Origin: Marinobacter nanhaiticus D15-8W
Lineage (GTDB): Bacteria > Pseudomonadota > Gammaproteobacteria > Pseudomonadales > Oleiphilaceae
Assembly (NCBI RefSeq): GCF_036511935.1
Contig: NZ_AP028878.1
Coordinates: 310,001-374,000, forward strand
Length of the DNA: 64,000 nucleotides
Direction of reading: 5' to 3'
The number at the start of each line of letters is the position of its first letter. The first letter of the stretch is position 1. Both the position numbers and the translations under genes were made by a program. Below are positions 35,446 to 43,708 of this stretch, one piece after another. The notes beneath the pieces are model-generated. The model had not been told where the DNA came from. It did no database searches and was given only the letters and a program-made list of their open reading frames with translations.

Positions 35446-36801
35446 TTATGGTGCACGCTTACCCGTGGCCTGTTCAAAGTGGGTTCGTGTCAGCTTGAAC
35501 ACGATTGGGCTGAGCAGCGCCAGGGCCACCAGGTTGGGCAGTGCCATCATCGCGTTTAGGGTGTCGGCGATCAGCCAGACGATACCCAGATTGGACGTGG
35601 CACCTACGGGTATGGCGATGATCCAAAGAATTCGATAAGGCCAGATCGCCTTCACGCCGAACAGGAATTCCACGCAGCGCTCACCATAGAATGACCAACC
35701 CAGGATGGTGGTGAAGGCGAAGATGGCCAGGGCAATGGCCACCAGGTAGTTACCCACGCCCGGGAGGGCGTTGGCGAAAGCCATTGACGTCAGGGCCGCG
35801 CCGGATTCGCCGCTGGTCCAGGCTCCGGAGGTGATAATCACCAGGCCGGTGATGGTGCAGATGACGATGGTGTCGATAAAGGTGCCGAGCATGGCCACCA
35901 TGCCCTGCTTGATCGGGCTGTTGGTCTGGGCGGCTGCATGGGCGATGGGTGCCGAACCCAGGCCGGCTTCGTTGGAGAAGACACCCCGGGCTACGCCGAA
36001 CTGGATAGCGGCCCAGACGGCGGCGCCGGCAAAGCCCCCTTGCGCAGCGGTATCGCTGAAGGCGTTGCTGAAGACGAAACCCAGTGCACTGGGAATTTCC
36101 GGCGAGTTGATCGCCAGTACGACCAGTCCGGCCACAAGGTAGGAAATCGCCATCAGGGGCACCAGGGAAGAGGCCACCTGACCAATGCGACGAATACCGC
36201 CAATCAGCACCAGGCCCACCAGCACCATGAGGATGACGCCAGTCGCCCAATGGGGCAGGGCGAAGTTGGTTTGCAGGACATCGGCGACGGAATTGGACTG
36301 CACTGTATTACCGATGCCGAACGCCGCGACCGAGGCAAAGATCGCGAACAGGAAACCCAGCCAGGCCCACTTGCTGCCCAAGCCGTTGCGGATGTAATAC
36401 ATGGGGCCGCCCACGTGGTCGCCCCGTTCGTCCACTTCGCGGAAATTGACTGCCAGAACCGCTTCGGAATACTTGGTGGCCATACCCACAAGCGCTGTCA
36501 GCCACATCCAGAACAGGGCGCCCGGACCGCCCAGGAACACCGCCGTGGCGACACCAGCAATATTACCGGTACCGACCGTGGCGGAAAGCGCGGTCATCAG
36601 GGCCTGGAACGGGGGGATCTCCCCTTCGTCGGTCGACTGGCGGCCCTGCCATAGCAGGCGAAAGCCGGTACCCAGCCGGAGAATCGGCATCAGCCTGAGA
36701 CCCAGGCTGAGGAACAGCCCGACACCGAGGATGAGCACGAGCATCGGCGGGCCCCAGACCCAGCCGTTTATCATGGTGATAAAGTTGGATAGTCCTTCCA
36801 T
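35446..36801 (-). CDS. AGCS family alanine/glycine:sodium symporter
   Basis: A 451-residue membrane transporter with about ten helices. Diagnostic segments are LMTALSATVGTGNIAGVATA, GGPGALFWMWLTALVGMATK and RGVFSNEAGLGSAPIAHAAA. It brings in alanine or glycine with Na+, in line with a salt-water lifestyle. ATG 36801 has GGGAGGAGG immediately upstream; the frame also has an ATG at 36822 inside that region. Confidence 0.93.
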   Translation of the reverse strand: MEGLSNFITMINGWVWGPPMLVLILGVGLFLSLGLRLMPILRLGTGFRLLWQGRQSTDEGEIPPFQALMTALSATVGTGNIAGVATAVFLGGPGALFWMWLTALVGMATKYSEAVLAVNFREVDERGDHVGGPMYYIRNGLGSKWAWLGFLFAIFASVAAFGIGNTVQSNSVADVLQTNFALPHWATGVILMVLVGLVLIGGIRRIGQVASSLVPLMAISYLVAGLVVLAINSPEIPSALGFVFSNAFSDTAAQGGFAGAAVWAAIQFGVARGVFSNEAGLGSAPIAHAAAQTNSPIKQGMVAMLGTFIDTIVICTITGLVIITSGAWTSGESGAALTSMAFANALPGVGNYLVAIALAIFAFTTILGWSFYGERCVEFLFGVKAIWPYRILWIIAIPVGATSNLGIVWLIADTLNAMMALPNLVALALLSPIVFKLTRTHFEQATGKRAP

Positions 36802-37022
36802 CGGTGCCTCCTCCCTGGTCATTCAATGGAAATCGAACGGCAAGAGTATAGACGGCTTTACCTCAGGATGCCGAAATTTCCAGATGAAACAAAGTCATAG
36901 GTGTCGTATGCGGCGACTGGTCCGCCGGTGGAGTTAGCCGCAATCATCTATCGACGCGGATGACAGGCCATGGTTCGGTGCCGCGAATGCAGTATGCTGG
37001 AGGTTCGTAAGAGGAGAACAGC

Positions 37023-37949
37023 GTGAATATAGCTTTGAAGACCCATCCCCCGGAAGAACGGCGCGTCCAGGCGAATGGACTGGAGTTCTGCGTAGAGACC
37101 CGTGGCAACCCGGACGGCGAACCGGTCATCTTCATCATGGGCCTGGCGGCGCAAATGACCCTCTGGCCCGAGACCTTGCTGCAGGCCTATGCCGACGCGG
37201 GTTATCGCGTAATCCGCTTCGACAATCGGGATATCGGACTGTCGAGCTACCTCAGGCATCGTCTGAAGGACCATCCGCTCAAGGCGATGGCCAAGCACCG
37301 TATCGGACTCAAAGTGGATGCGCCGTACACCCTCCACGATATGGCGGAGGATGTGTGCGGCATACTGGATGCGCTCGACCTGCCCAGTGCGCACGTGGTG
37401 GGTGCGTCGATGGGTGGCATGATCGCGCAGGTGGTGGCGGGCAACTATCCCAAGCGGGTGCGCTCCGCCACCTTGATCATGACCTCCACCAACAGCCCGC
37501 GCCTGCCCCTGCCGAAAGCGGTCCTGATCTGGAAGTTGACCGGCATCGGCGTCAAGGGCCACCACGAGGAAGCGGTCGTCGAACGGTCCCTGGCCTTCTG
37601 GCAGGCGATCCAGAGCCCGGCCCATCCGACGCCGCTAGCGGACGTGCGCGAGCGGATCACCAACGACTACCGCCGCGCCTACCATCCCGCCGGCATCCTG
37701 CGCCAGACACGAGCGATCCTCGCCAGCGGCAGCCTGTCGCCTATCACCAGGAGGATCCGCGTGCCTACGGCTATCATCCACGGCAAGGCCGATCCGCTGG
37801 TCCGCCCGACCTCCGCCGAGCAGCTCCAGTACTTGATTCCTCATGCCCGTCTCAAAATGATCGAAGGCATGGGTCACGATATGCCTGAAGCGCTGCTCCC
37901 GGAAATCGTCGAAGCCAGCCTGGCCACAATCCGACAAGCTCACTCATAG
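37023..37949 (+). CDS. Alpha/beta hydrolase
   Basis: A 308-residue hydrolase. The nucleophile is in GASMGGMIAQ (about residue 123), the acid in GKADPLVRP (about 257) and the base in GMGHDMP (about 285). The N-terminal FDNRDIGLSSYL and lid region resemble aclacinomycin-methylesterase-type or proline-iminopeptidase-like hydrolases. Substrate unknown. It begins with GTG 37023 behind AAGAGGAG. Confidence 0.9.
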   Translation: MNIALKTHPPEERRVQANGLEFCVETRGNPDGEPVIFIMGLAAQMTLWPETLLQAYADAGYRVIRFDNRDIGLSSYLRHRLKDHPLKAMAKHRIGLKVDAPYTLHDMAEDVCGILDALDLPSAHVVGASMGGMIAQVVAGNYPKRVRSATLIMTSTNSPRLPLPKAVLIWKLTGIGVKGHHEEAVVERSLAFWQAIQSPAHPTPLADVRERITNDYRRAYHPAGILRQTRAILASGSLSPITRRIRVPTAIIHGKADPLVRPTSAEQLQYLIPHARLKMIEGMGHDMPEALLPEIVEASLATIRQAHS

Positions 37950-37999
37950 ACTCGTTGGGGGGAGGCCATCATATCGACCTACGTTGTATATCCAATCGC

Positions 38000-38440
38000 C
38001 TACCAACTCCCGGTGTTCTCCATGCTTGCCCAAGGCTCTTTTGGTGGCAGGGCATCGCCTTTCTGCAGTAACTCGATGGAGATATTGTCCGGGGAGCGGA
38101 CGAAGGCCATATGGCCGTCTCGGGGCGGGCGGTTGATGGTGACGCCGCCGGCCTGGAGTTTCTCGCACAGGGCATAGATGTCGTCGACGCGGTAAGCGAG
38201 GTGACCGAAGTTACGGCCGCCGGTGTATTCCTCGGGGTCCCAGTTGTGGGTCAGTTCCACCATCGGTGCCTTGTCGGCCAGGGCGCGTTCGCGTTCGCCC
38301 GGCGCGGCGAGGAAGACCAGGGTAAAACGGCCCTTTTCACTATCCTTGCGGCTGACTTCTTCCAGACCCAGCAGGTCGCAGTAGAAATGCAGTGACGCGT
38401 CCAGGTCGCTGACACGGACCATCGTGTGCAGGTATTGCAT
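38000..38440 (-). CDS. gloA: Glyoxalase I (lactoylglutathione lyase, VOC family)
   Basis: A 146-residue protein starting [20 protein letters not shown]. The metal ligands expected in this family are visible: His5, Glu in [10 protein letters not shown], His in [11 protein letters not shown], and Glu in SIELLQK. It converts the methylglyoxal-glutathione adduct to lactoylglutathione. ATG 38440 is chosen because it matches the family start; ATG 38455 and 38479 extend it without conserved residues. Confidence 0.9.
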   Translation of the reverse strand: MQYLHTMVRVSDLDASLHFYCDLLGLEEVSRKDSEKGRFTLVFLAAPGERERALADKAPMVELTHNWDPEEYTGGRNFGHLAYRVDDIYALCEKLQAGGVTINRPPRDGHMAFVRSPDNISIELLQKGDALPPKEPWASMENTGSW

Positions 38441-38634
38441 GGCTATCTCTCTCATCATTTCCGGTCTCGAACGCCCCAAGTACGCTTCGTACTCGGCTGG
38501 AGACCCCTTGTCTATATTCGGGTTGGCTAGCTATTTTCGCACAGATGGTTGCGAAGCCGGAGGAAAGAGGCGTGCGGGGTTTCCGCGATTGTGAAGAAAA
38601 GGTGGGACGGGAAAACGTGGGGCCCAGAAACAAC

Positions 38635-38665
38635 ATAGCCAGCTCAAGCAACTTGAGCTGGCTAT
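38635..38665 (-). terminator. Hairpin downstream of the 53-residue gene
   Basis: ATAGCCAGCTCAAG (38635-38648) pairs perfectly with CTTGAGCTGGCTAT (38652-38665) around a three-base loop. On the minus strand it is followed by a T-rich but interrupted stretch. It sits 60 bases after the stop of the small gene and is a probable terminator. Confidence 0.65.
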
Positions 38666-38724
38666 CAATCAGGAATACTCAAAACGAGTTTCCTCCTTGT
38701 TGTTCGTCTTCTGTCGCGCCCCGA

Positions 38725-38886
38725 TTAGCGCTGGCGCAGCGCCGCCTTGATGCTGCGAGACTGAGCCGGACGATTCAGCGCTTCCAGGCTCATGGTCTGG
38801 CGACGCTCGATGGCGTCAACGCGAGATTGTTCCGGGGTTGCAACGCGGTTGCGACGGAAACGGACGGTTAGATTGGTCAAACGCAT
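38725..38886 (-). CDS. Small basic protein of 53 residues
   Basis: The frame from ATG 38886 reads MRLTNLTVRFRRNRVATPEQ, then SRVDAIERRQTMSLEALNRP and AQSRSIKAALRQR, stopping at TAA 38727-38725. GGAGGTGAAGT lies directly upstream at ideal spacing. The protein is strongly basic (many Arg) with amphipathic helices, suggesting nucleic-acid or ribosome contact; no family is recognised. It has its own hairpin terminator. The strong ribosome site, codon use like its neighbours, and own terminator make it a likely real gene despite its size. Confidence 0.7.
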   Translation of the reverse strand: MRLTNLTVRFRRNRVATPEQSRVDAIERRQTMSLEALNRPAQSRSIKAALRQR

Positions 38887-39253
38887 ACTTCACCTCCAAA
38901 AACGGCCTAATCCAGGATGTTCTCTCGAACCTCCTGTTCAAACGCCTATAAGTCCAAAATCGTGTAGTAAGACGCTGCTGTGGAGGCCACGCGCGTCGCC
39001 CTGAAAGAACTCAGGGACGTTTCCTGGGAGGATCCCCGAAACGCAGGAGAAATGTACTCTAATCAGCGGTTTTTGGACAATAAGTAGTAAGCGAAAATTG
39101 TAAAGAATTGTCTTTACAACCGTGAAAAAATGTTGCAGGTCGCAACTTTTTTGAACCATCGTTCAATGCCGTCTGGATATCACGCTCCGGTGACTATCGC
39201 TGTGGGGCAAAAATCCCTGGAGGGGGAACTTAAAATCAGGGCGGCCAGGCCGT
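38887..39253. other. AT-rich intergenic region
   Basis: About 370 bases with clearly higher AT than the surroundings. It must hold the promoter of the 53-residue gene and it holds the minus-strand terminator at 39125-39152. A 73-codon open frame on the minus strand (38938-39159) runs through the terminator and has no good ribosome site; I do not call it. Confidence 0.4.
39125..39152 (-). terminator. Terminator of the GAF-domain gene
   Basis: GTTGC (39132-39136) pairs with GCAAC (39142-39146), with A and T tracts of about six on either side. On the minus strand the stem is followed by TTTTTT, about 100 bases after the stop at 39254. Confidence 0.6.
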
Positions 39254-40306
39254 TTAGAGCAGTGAAACCCGTAACCGTTTGCCGTCTTCGATCAGGGTTA
39301 GCGTGCCTGACGGCGCATCGGTTGGCGGTAGCGACGACTCCAGACTTTCAAGAATCTCGGAAATCGCCATTCGCCCATCGATGGACTTGATGGCGGCGAA
39401 GGTCGCCCGGTCGGGCATGAGGGTTTTGTGCGCTCCGCTCCCGCCCTTGCGTACGCTCAGGCTGCTGGCTACGAGTCCAAGTCGGACCAGTAACTGTGCC
39501 CGGTCGCTCTCGTTGATCATCAGCAGGAAGTCGCGCTTCGATACGACCCCGACGGTATCGAAGAAATCCAGTGCTGAAAGCAGTTTGCCCGCCCACTCCC
39601 GACGGCTCTGGTTGATCAGTTCGGCACTCACCGATTGGGGGTCCCAGATGTCAGCCCTCAACCAAACCAGCGCCACTTCACCGCCGATTAGCTTGATGCG
39701 GTGGGTGGATTCCTCCAGCAGTCGCACCAGACCGTCCCAATTCCACAACCCGGTGACTTCGTCCAGCAGGTCGGTTTGAGGTCCGCCTTGTACCTTCACG
39801 TTGGGTGGTCGGTTGGCGGGGCTTTCAAACGTAAACTCCCGCTCCGCCAGGGCCGCCAGATCCTGAAGGGCGAGCAGGTCCATGGCGTCGGGATTCCGGG
39901 GCTTGTTGTCGATGATGCAAAGGGTGCCGATGGTGGTCCGGTTGCGTGCCCGAAGCGGCATGCCGGCATAGAAGCGGATGTTGGGCTCGCCGACGACCAG
40001 CGGATTGTCGTAAAAGCGCGGATCCCGGCTCGCATCCTCCACCACGAACAACGCATCTTCGAGGATGGCATGGCCGCAAAAGGAAATGTCCCGCTCGGTC
40101 TCCCGGGCTTCAAGGCCCTGGATGGACTTGAACCACTGACGCTCTTCGTCGACCAGGGTAATAGCGGCAATGGTTACATCGAAGTATTTCTGGGCCAGGC
40201 GGGTGATGCGCTCGAAACGCTCTTCGACCGGGGAATCGAGCACACGAAGGGCGCGCAGGGCTTCCAGCCGTTGCTCTTCATTTGTGGGCCTGAGTGGCGC
40301 TTTCAT
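39254..40306 (-). CDS. GAF domain protein with degenerate GGDEF domain
   Basis: A 350-residue cytoplasmic protein. GAF domain at residues about 20-160 (FERITRLAQKYFDVTIAAIT, FCGHAILEDALFVVEDASRD, PRFYDNPLVVGEPNIRFYAG). A GGDEF-like domain follows (about 180-350) opening with DEVTGLWNWDGLVRLLEE. Where the active loop should be, the sequence is VVSKRDFLLMI, so the GGDEF signature is lost and cyclase activity is unlikely. It may be a c-di-GMP or ligand-sensing regulator. Confidence 0.85.
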   Translation of the reverse strand: MKAPLRPTNEEQRLEALRALRVLDSPVEERFERITRLAQKYFDVTIAAITLVDEERQWFKSIQGLEARETERDISFCGHAILEDALFVVEDASRDPRFYDNPLVVGEPNIRFYAGMPLRARNRTTIGTLCIIDNKPRNPDAMDLLALQDLAALAEREFTFESPANRPPNVKVQGGPQTDLLDEVTGLWNWDGLVRLLEESTHRIKLIGGEVALVWLRADIWDPQSVSAELINQSRREWAGKLLSALDFFDTVGVVSKRDFLLMINESDRAQLLVRLGLVASSLSVRKGGSGAHKTLMPDRATFAAIKSIDGRMAISEILESLESSLPPTDAPSGTLTLIEDGKRLRVSLL

Positions 40307-40533
40307 AGAATCCCTTCCGGATGCAGCCAGTATGTCGACATGAACTTACCGTAAGTATAGCGCGTGGACTAGCCAGTAGGCCCATCCGTTGAAACCGGAA
40401 TAACCGGTGGACGGGTTATAGCAGCCCGGCGCCTTGTTTATCCGATTTTTGTATTTCCCTCCAAGGGCATATTTGCCTAGGTTTAAAGGAGGAAGGAAAC
40501 CCAGGGACGGCGGCGACACAGGAGGACGCGCCC

Positions 40534-40968
40534 ATGCGATCACTCAAGGCCAGCGATGTGATGTGGAATCACATCGAACCCATCCGTTGCGGTGCGCCGC
40601 TGACCCGCGTCGTGGAGGCATTGCTGACGAATCACGTCACCGGACTGCCGGTGGTGGATGACAAGCGGCACGTCCTGGGCTTCGTGTCCGAGCAGGACTG
40701 CATTCACGCGCTATTGGTCAGCAGCTACCACAGCGAGGGCGAACCGGTGGTTGACGATGTCATGTTCAAGTCACCACTGACGATTTCTCCGGAGGAGGCC
40801 ATCGTCGACCTGGCGCAGCGCCTGGGTCGCGACAAGCCCAAGGTGTATCCAGTGGTCGAAGGCGGGCGCCTGGTCGGTATCGTGACCCGCACGGCTATCC
40901 TTGCGGCCCTGGCGAAGCAGGGTGCCGGCCTTGGCGAGTCGCGTTTCGTGGAACAGGATACGCCCTAG
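40534..40968 (+). CDS. Paired CBS domain protein
   Basis: A 144-residue protein made of two CBS motifs (residues about 10-65, IRCGAPLTRVVEALLTNHVT followed by GLPVVDDKRHVLGFVSEQDC; about 80-135, LTISPEEAIVDLAQRLGRDK then VYPVVEGGRLVGIVTRTAIL). Such stand-alone pairs bind adenine nucleotides and regulate partners. No partner is adjacent. GGAGG precedes ATG 40534. Confidence 0.92.
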   Translation: MRSLKASDVMWNHIEPIRCGAPLTRVVEALLTNHVTGLPVVDDKRHVLGFVSEQDCIHALLVSSYHSEGEPVVDDVMFKSPLTISPEEAIVDLAQRLGRDKPKVYPVVEGGRLVGIVTRTAILAALAKQGAGLGESRFVEQDTP

Positions 40969-41421
40969 TCGCGGAAAGCGGGCGGCTTGGAGGTGGCGTG
41001 TTGTTCAAGGTGATCTGTCCGGGTCAGCGGCGGCCAGGCCCAGCCCGGGATGAGTCGACTGGAAGCCCATACGGCCGAAACCCTTGCAGGTGCTTTGTTT
41101 GGATCGCTTGTTGTTTCGAGTCTGCCGGTATTGCTGATAAGGTTTAGTGGGTTTCCGGGGCCAGGTGGTAGACATGACCCGGCTACCGGGAGGCGCTACT
41201 GACTTGGCATGCACGAAAACGTATGATCGCCCGTTTCAGGCCAAGTTGAGCTTGGGCATCCTTGTGTCAGGTAAGAGCAGAGTCAATGAATCCTTCGAGC
41301 TGATGCACGTCGCCAGTGCCTCCGCTCTGTCGTGCTGTTCTGACAGGCCCAGAGCCTGAATCCACCGCCGGCATGCGGGAGACCCTGCGCCGGCCCAGTC
41401 TCGCGCGAGAGGGAGAAACGT
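40969..41421. other. Intergenic region without recognisable features
   Basis: About 450 bases. Short open frames on both strands (for example 41005-41214 minus) have no family character. No RNA gene, terminator or operator was recognised, apart from a short palindrome TCTCGCGCGAGA just before the fghA ribosome site. Confidence 0.35.
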
Positions 41422-42258
41422 ATGGAACTGCTGTCATCCAATCGCTGTTTCGACGGGGAACACCGTCGTTATCGCCACCGTTCACAAGTGTTGGACTGCG
41501 AGATGATCTTCGCCGTCTATCTGCCACCCCAAGCCCGCAAACAACCGGTGCCTGTGCTCTACTGGCTTTCGGGTCTGACCTGTACGGATGAGAATTTCAT
41601 GCAGAAGGCGGGCGCGCAGAAACGTGCGGCAGAACTGGGCATGGCGATCGTCTGCCCGGATACCAGCCCCCGCGGCGTGGACTTGCCTGGCGAGGATGAC
41701 AGTTACGATTTCGGCAGCGGCGCCGGCTTCTACGTCAACGCCACCCAGCAACCCTGGGCCAGGCATTACCGCATGTACGACTACGTCGTCAGCGAACTGC
41801 CGGCGCTGGTCGAGGCGGAACTGCCGGTTAGCGACCAGCGTTCGGTCAGCGGCCATTCAATGGGCGGGCACGGCGCGTTGATAGCGGCATTGAAGAATCC
41901 GGGGCGCTACAAATCCGTCTCAGCTTTCGCGCCGATTTGCCATCCGACCGCCTGTCCATGGGGACAAAAGGCGTTCCTCGGTTATCTGGGCGATGACCAG
42001 GAAACCTGGGCCGAATACGATGCCACCCTGTTGATCCCCGAAGCCCGGGAGCGTCTGCCGCTACTGATCGACCAGGGTACGGCGGACCAGTTCCTCGAGG
42101 AACAACTTCATCCGGAATCCCTCGCTGAAGCCTGTGAGACGGCACACCACCATGTCACACTGCGCATGCACAGCGGTTACGATCACAGCTATTTCTTCAT
42201 CGCCTCGTTCATCGACGAGCACTTGGATCACCACGCCAAGGCCCTCGGGTTGCGATAG
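41422..42258 (+). CDS. fghA: S-formylglutathione hydrolase
   Basis: A 278-residue esterase D family enzyme that releases formate and glutathione in formaldehyde detoxification. The nucleophile Ser is in [11 protein letters not shown] (about residue 148). Other family segments are [47 protein letters not shown] and the catalytic His in [10 protein letters not shown]. No adhC lies beside it. GAGAGGGAG precedes ATG 41422. Confidence 0.95.
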   Translation: MELLSSNRCFDGEHRRYRHRSQVLDCEMIFAVYLPPQARKQPVPVLYWLSGLTCTDENFMQKAGAQKRAAELGMAIVCPDTSPRGVDLPGEDDSYDFGSGAGFYVNATQQPWARHYRMYDYVVSELPALVEAELPVSDQRSVSGHSMGGHGALIAALKNPGRYKSVSAFAPICHPTACPWGQKAFLGYLGDDQETWAEYDATLLIPEARERLPLLIDQGTADQFLEEQLHPESLAEACETAHHHVTLRMHSGYDHSYFFIASFIDEHLDHHAKALGLR

Positions 42259-42303
42259 ACCGGCCTGGAGGCCGGGCCCCGGACGGCTCTGGAGACCTGC
42301 GAT

Positions 42304-43497
42304 ATGGATGTCGGCAAGGCAACAGTCGGTTTGATGGGCACCATGGCCGCAATCGTACTGCTCGGTTGCGGCGATGTCTCTGCCGAAGAAGCTCCTGCCG
42401 AAGACGCGTCTTACAAACTGCAATTGCTGCACTTTTCCGATATCGATGGCGACCCGGGTGTCGCCCTCGATAACGTCGAGCGCTTTTCCGCCCTGGTCAA
42501 TGCCTTCCGCGCCAGGGATTTGCCGACGCTACTGGTCAGTTCCGGCGACAATGTGAAGCCCGGGCCACTCTACTACGCCGGCAATGCTCCCGAACTGGCC
42601 GACGTTCTGGGTATGCCCGCCAACGGGCGCGCCGGGATTGCGTTGATGAATGCCTTGGGTGTGGACGCCTCGGCCATCGGCAACCACGACCTGGACGGCG
42701 GGCCGGCCGAGTTTGCCGCCATGCTTGTACCCGAGACCGATGCCAGCGGCACGTACCCGGGCGCCGAATTTCCCTACCTCTCAGCCAACCTGGATATGAG
42801 CGATGAACCCGCGCTGGCGGACCTCGCTACCGGGGGCGCGCAGCCTGCCGCACAAATTCCTGGTCGCATCGCGCCGTCCACGGTGATCGAAGTCGGTGGC
42901 GAGCGCATTGGCTTGGTCGGGGGGACCGCGCCGGCGTTGCCGAACATCACGCAGACTGGCCGTATCCGCGTCTCACCCGAAATGACGCCCGACAAAACCG
43001 AACTCTACGACCAACTGGCGGCCGTTCTACAGCCTGCCGTCGATCGGCTGGTGGATCAGGGGGTCAACAAGATCGTGCTGCTCGCCCATATGCAGGAAAT
43101 TGTGGTAGAGAAGGCCCTGGCGCAGCGTCTTGCCGGCGTGGACGTCATTGTTGCGGGAGGCTCGAGCACCCTGCTGGCCGACCGTGAGGATGTGCTACGT
43201 GACGGTCATTTGGCCGAGGACGAATATCCATTGGTCTACCAGTCACCGGCCGGTGAGCCGGTGCTCGTGGTCAACGTCGACGGCGATTACCTCTATCTGG
43301 GCCGGTTGGTCCTGACGTTCAGCCGCGAAGGTATCATCCAACTGGATAAGCTTGATCCTTTCGAGAACGGCATCTATGCGTCGATACCTGCCGTCGTGGG
43401 TCGCCTGGGCGCCACGCCCATTCCCAAGGTCGAGCAACTTGCTGCCGCGATACGCAGCGTAATGGTGTCACCCGCCCATACGGCATCGTTACCTTAG
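42304..43497 (+). CDS. Truncated 5'-nucleotidase-like metallophosphatase lipoprotein
   Basis: A 397-residue protein. MGTMAAIVLLGCGDVS is a lipoprotein signal (LLGC lipobox). It contains the calcineurin-like metallophosphatase domain: LLHFSDIDGDPG, VSSGDNVKPGP, GNHDLDGG, LLAHMQE, VAGGSSTLLAD. The 5'-nucleotidase C-terminal domain present in its downstream paralogue is missing; the protein stops where that domain would begin. The paralogue (43709-45808) is clearly similar over the shared part. The first motif is HFSDIDG where classic enzymes have HxNDxHG, in both copies. Since substrate binding needs the C-terminal domain, activity is doubtful. Confidence 0.82.
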   Translation: MDVGKATVGLMGTMAAIVLLGCGDVSAEEAPAEDASYKLQLLHFSDIDGDPGVALDNVERFSALVNAFRARDLPTLLVSSGDNVKPGPLYYAGNAPELADVLGMPANGRAGIALMNALGVDASAIGNHDLDGGPAEFAAMLVPETDASGTYPGAEFPYLSANLDMSDEPALADLATGGAQPAAQIPGRIAPSTVIEVGGERIGLVGGTAPALPNITQTGRIRVSPEMTPDKTELYDQLAAVLQPAVDRLVDQGVNKIVLLAHMQEIVVEKALAQRLAGVDVIVAGGSSTLLADREDVLRDGHLAEDEYPLVYQSPAGEPVLVVNVDGDYLYLGRLVLTFSREGIIQLDKLDPFENGIYASIPAVVGRLGATPIPKVEQLAAAIRSVMVSPAHTASLP

Positions 43498-43708
43498 GGA
43501 GCCCCCCGTAAAGTCCGTTCTGCGATGAAGTACTGCCTTGGGCGGTATTGTGTGCAAGTCTGGTCAACGCGCCTTTGCCTGAACTTTTTCCAAGGCTCGC
43601 TGGCAATACCCGTCATGTCATCAAGCTGTCACTGGAATGCCATCCGGGTGTCGTCTTACCTCTCTAGCGTCTGCAGGTGGTTATAAAAAACATGCTGGAG
43701 AATGAGAC

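Noticed and set aside
38938..39159. 73-codon minus-strand frame in the AT-rich gap
   Set aside because: It crosses the terminator at 39125-39152 and lacks a ribosome site.
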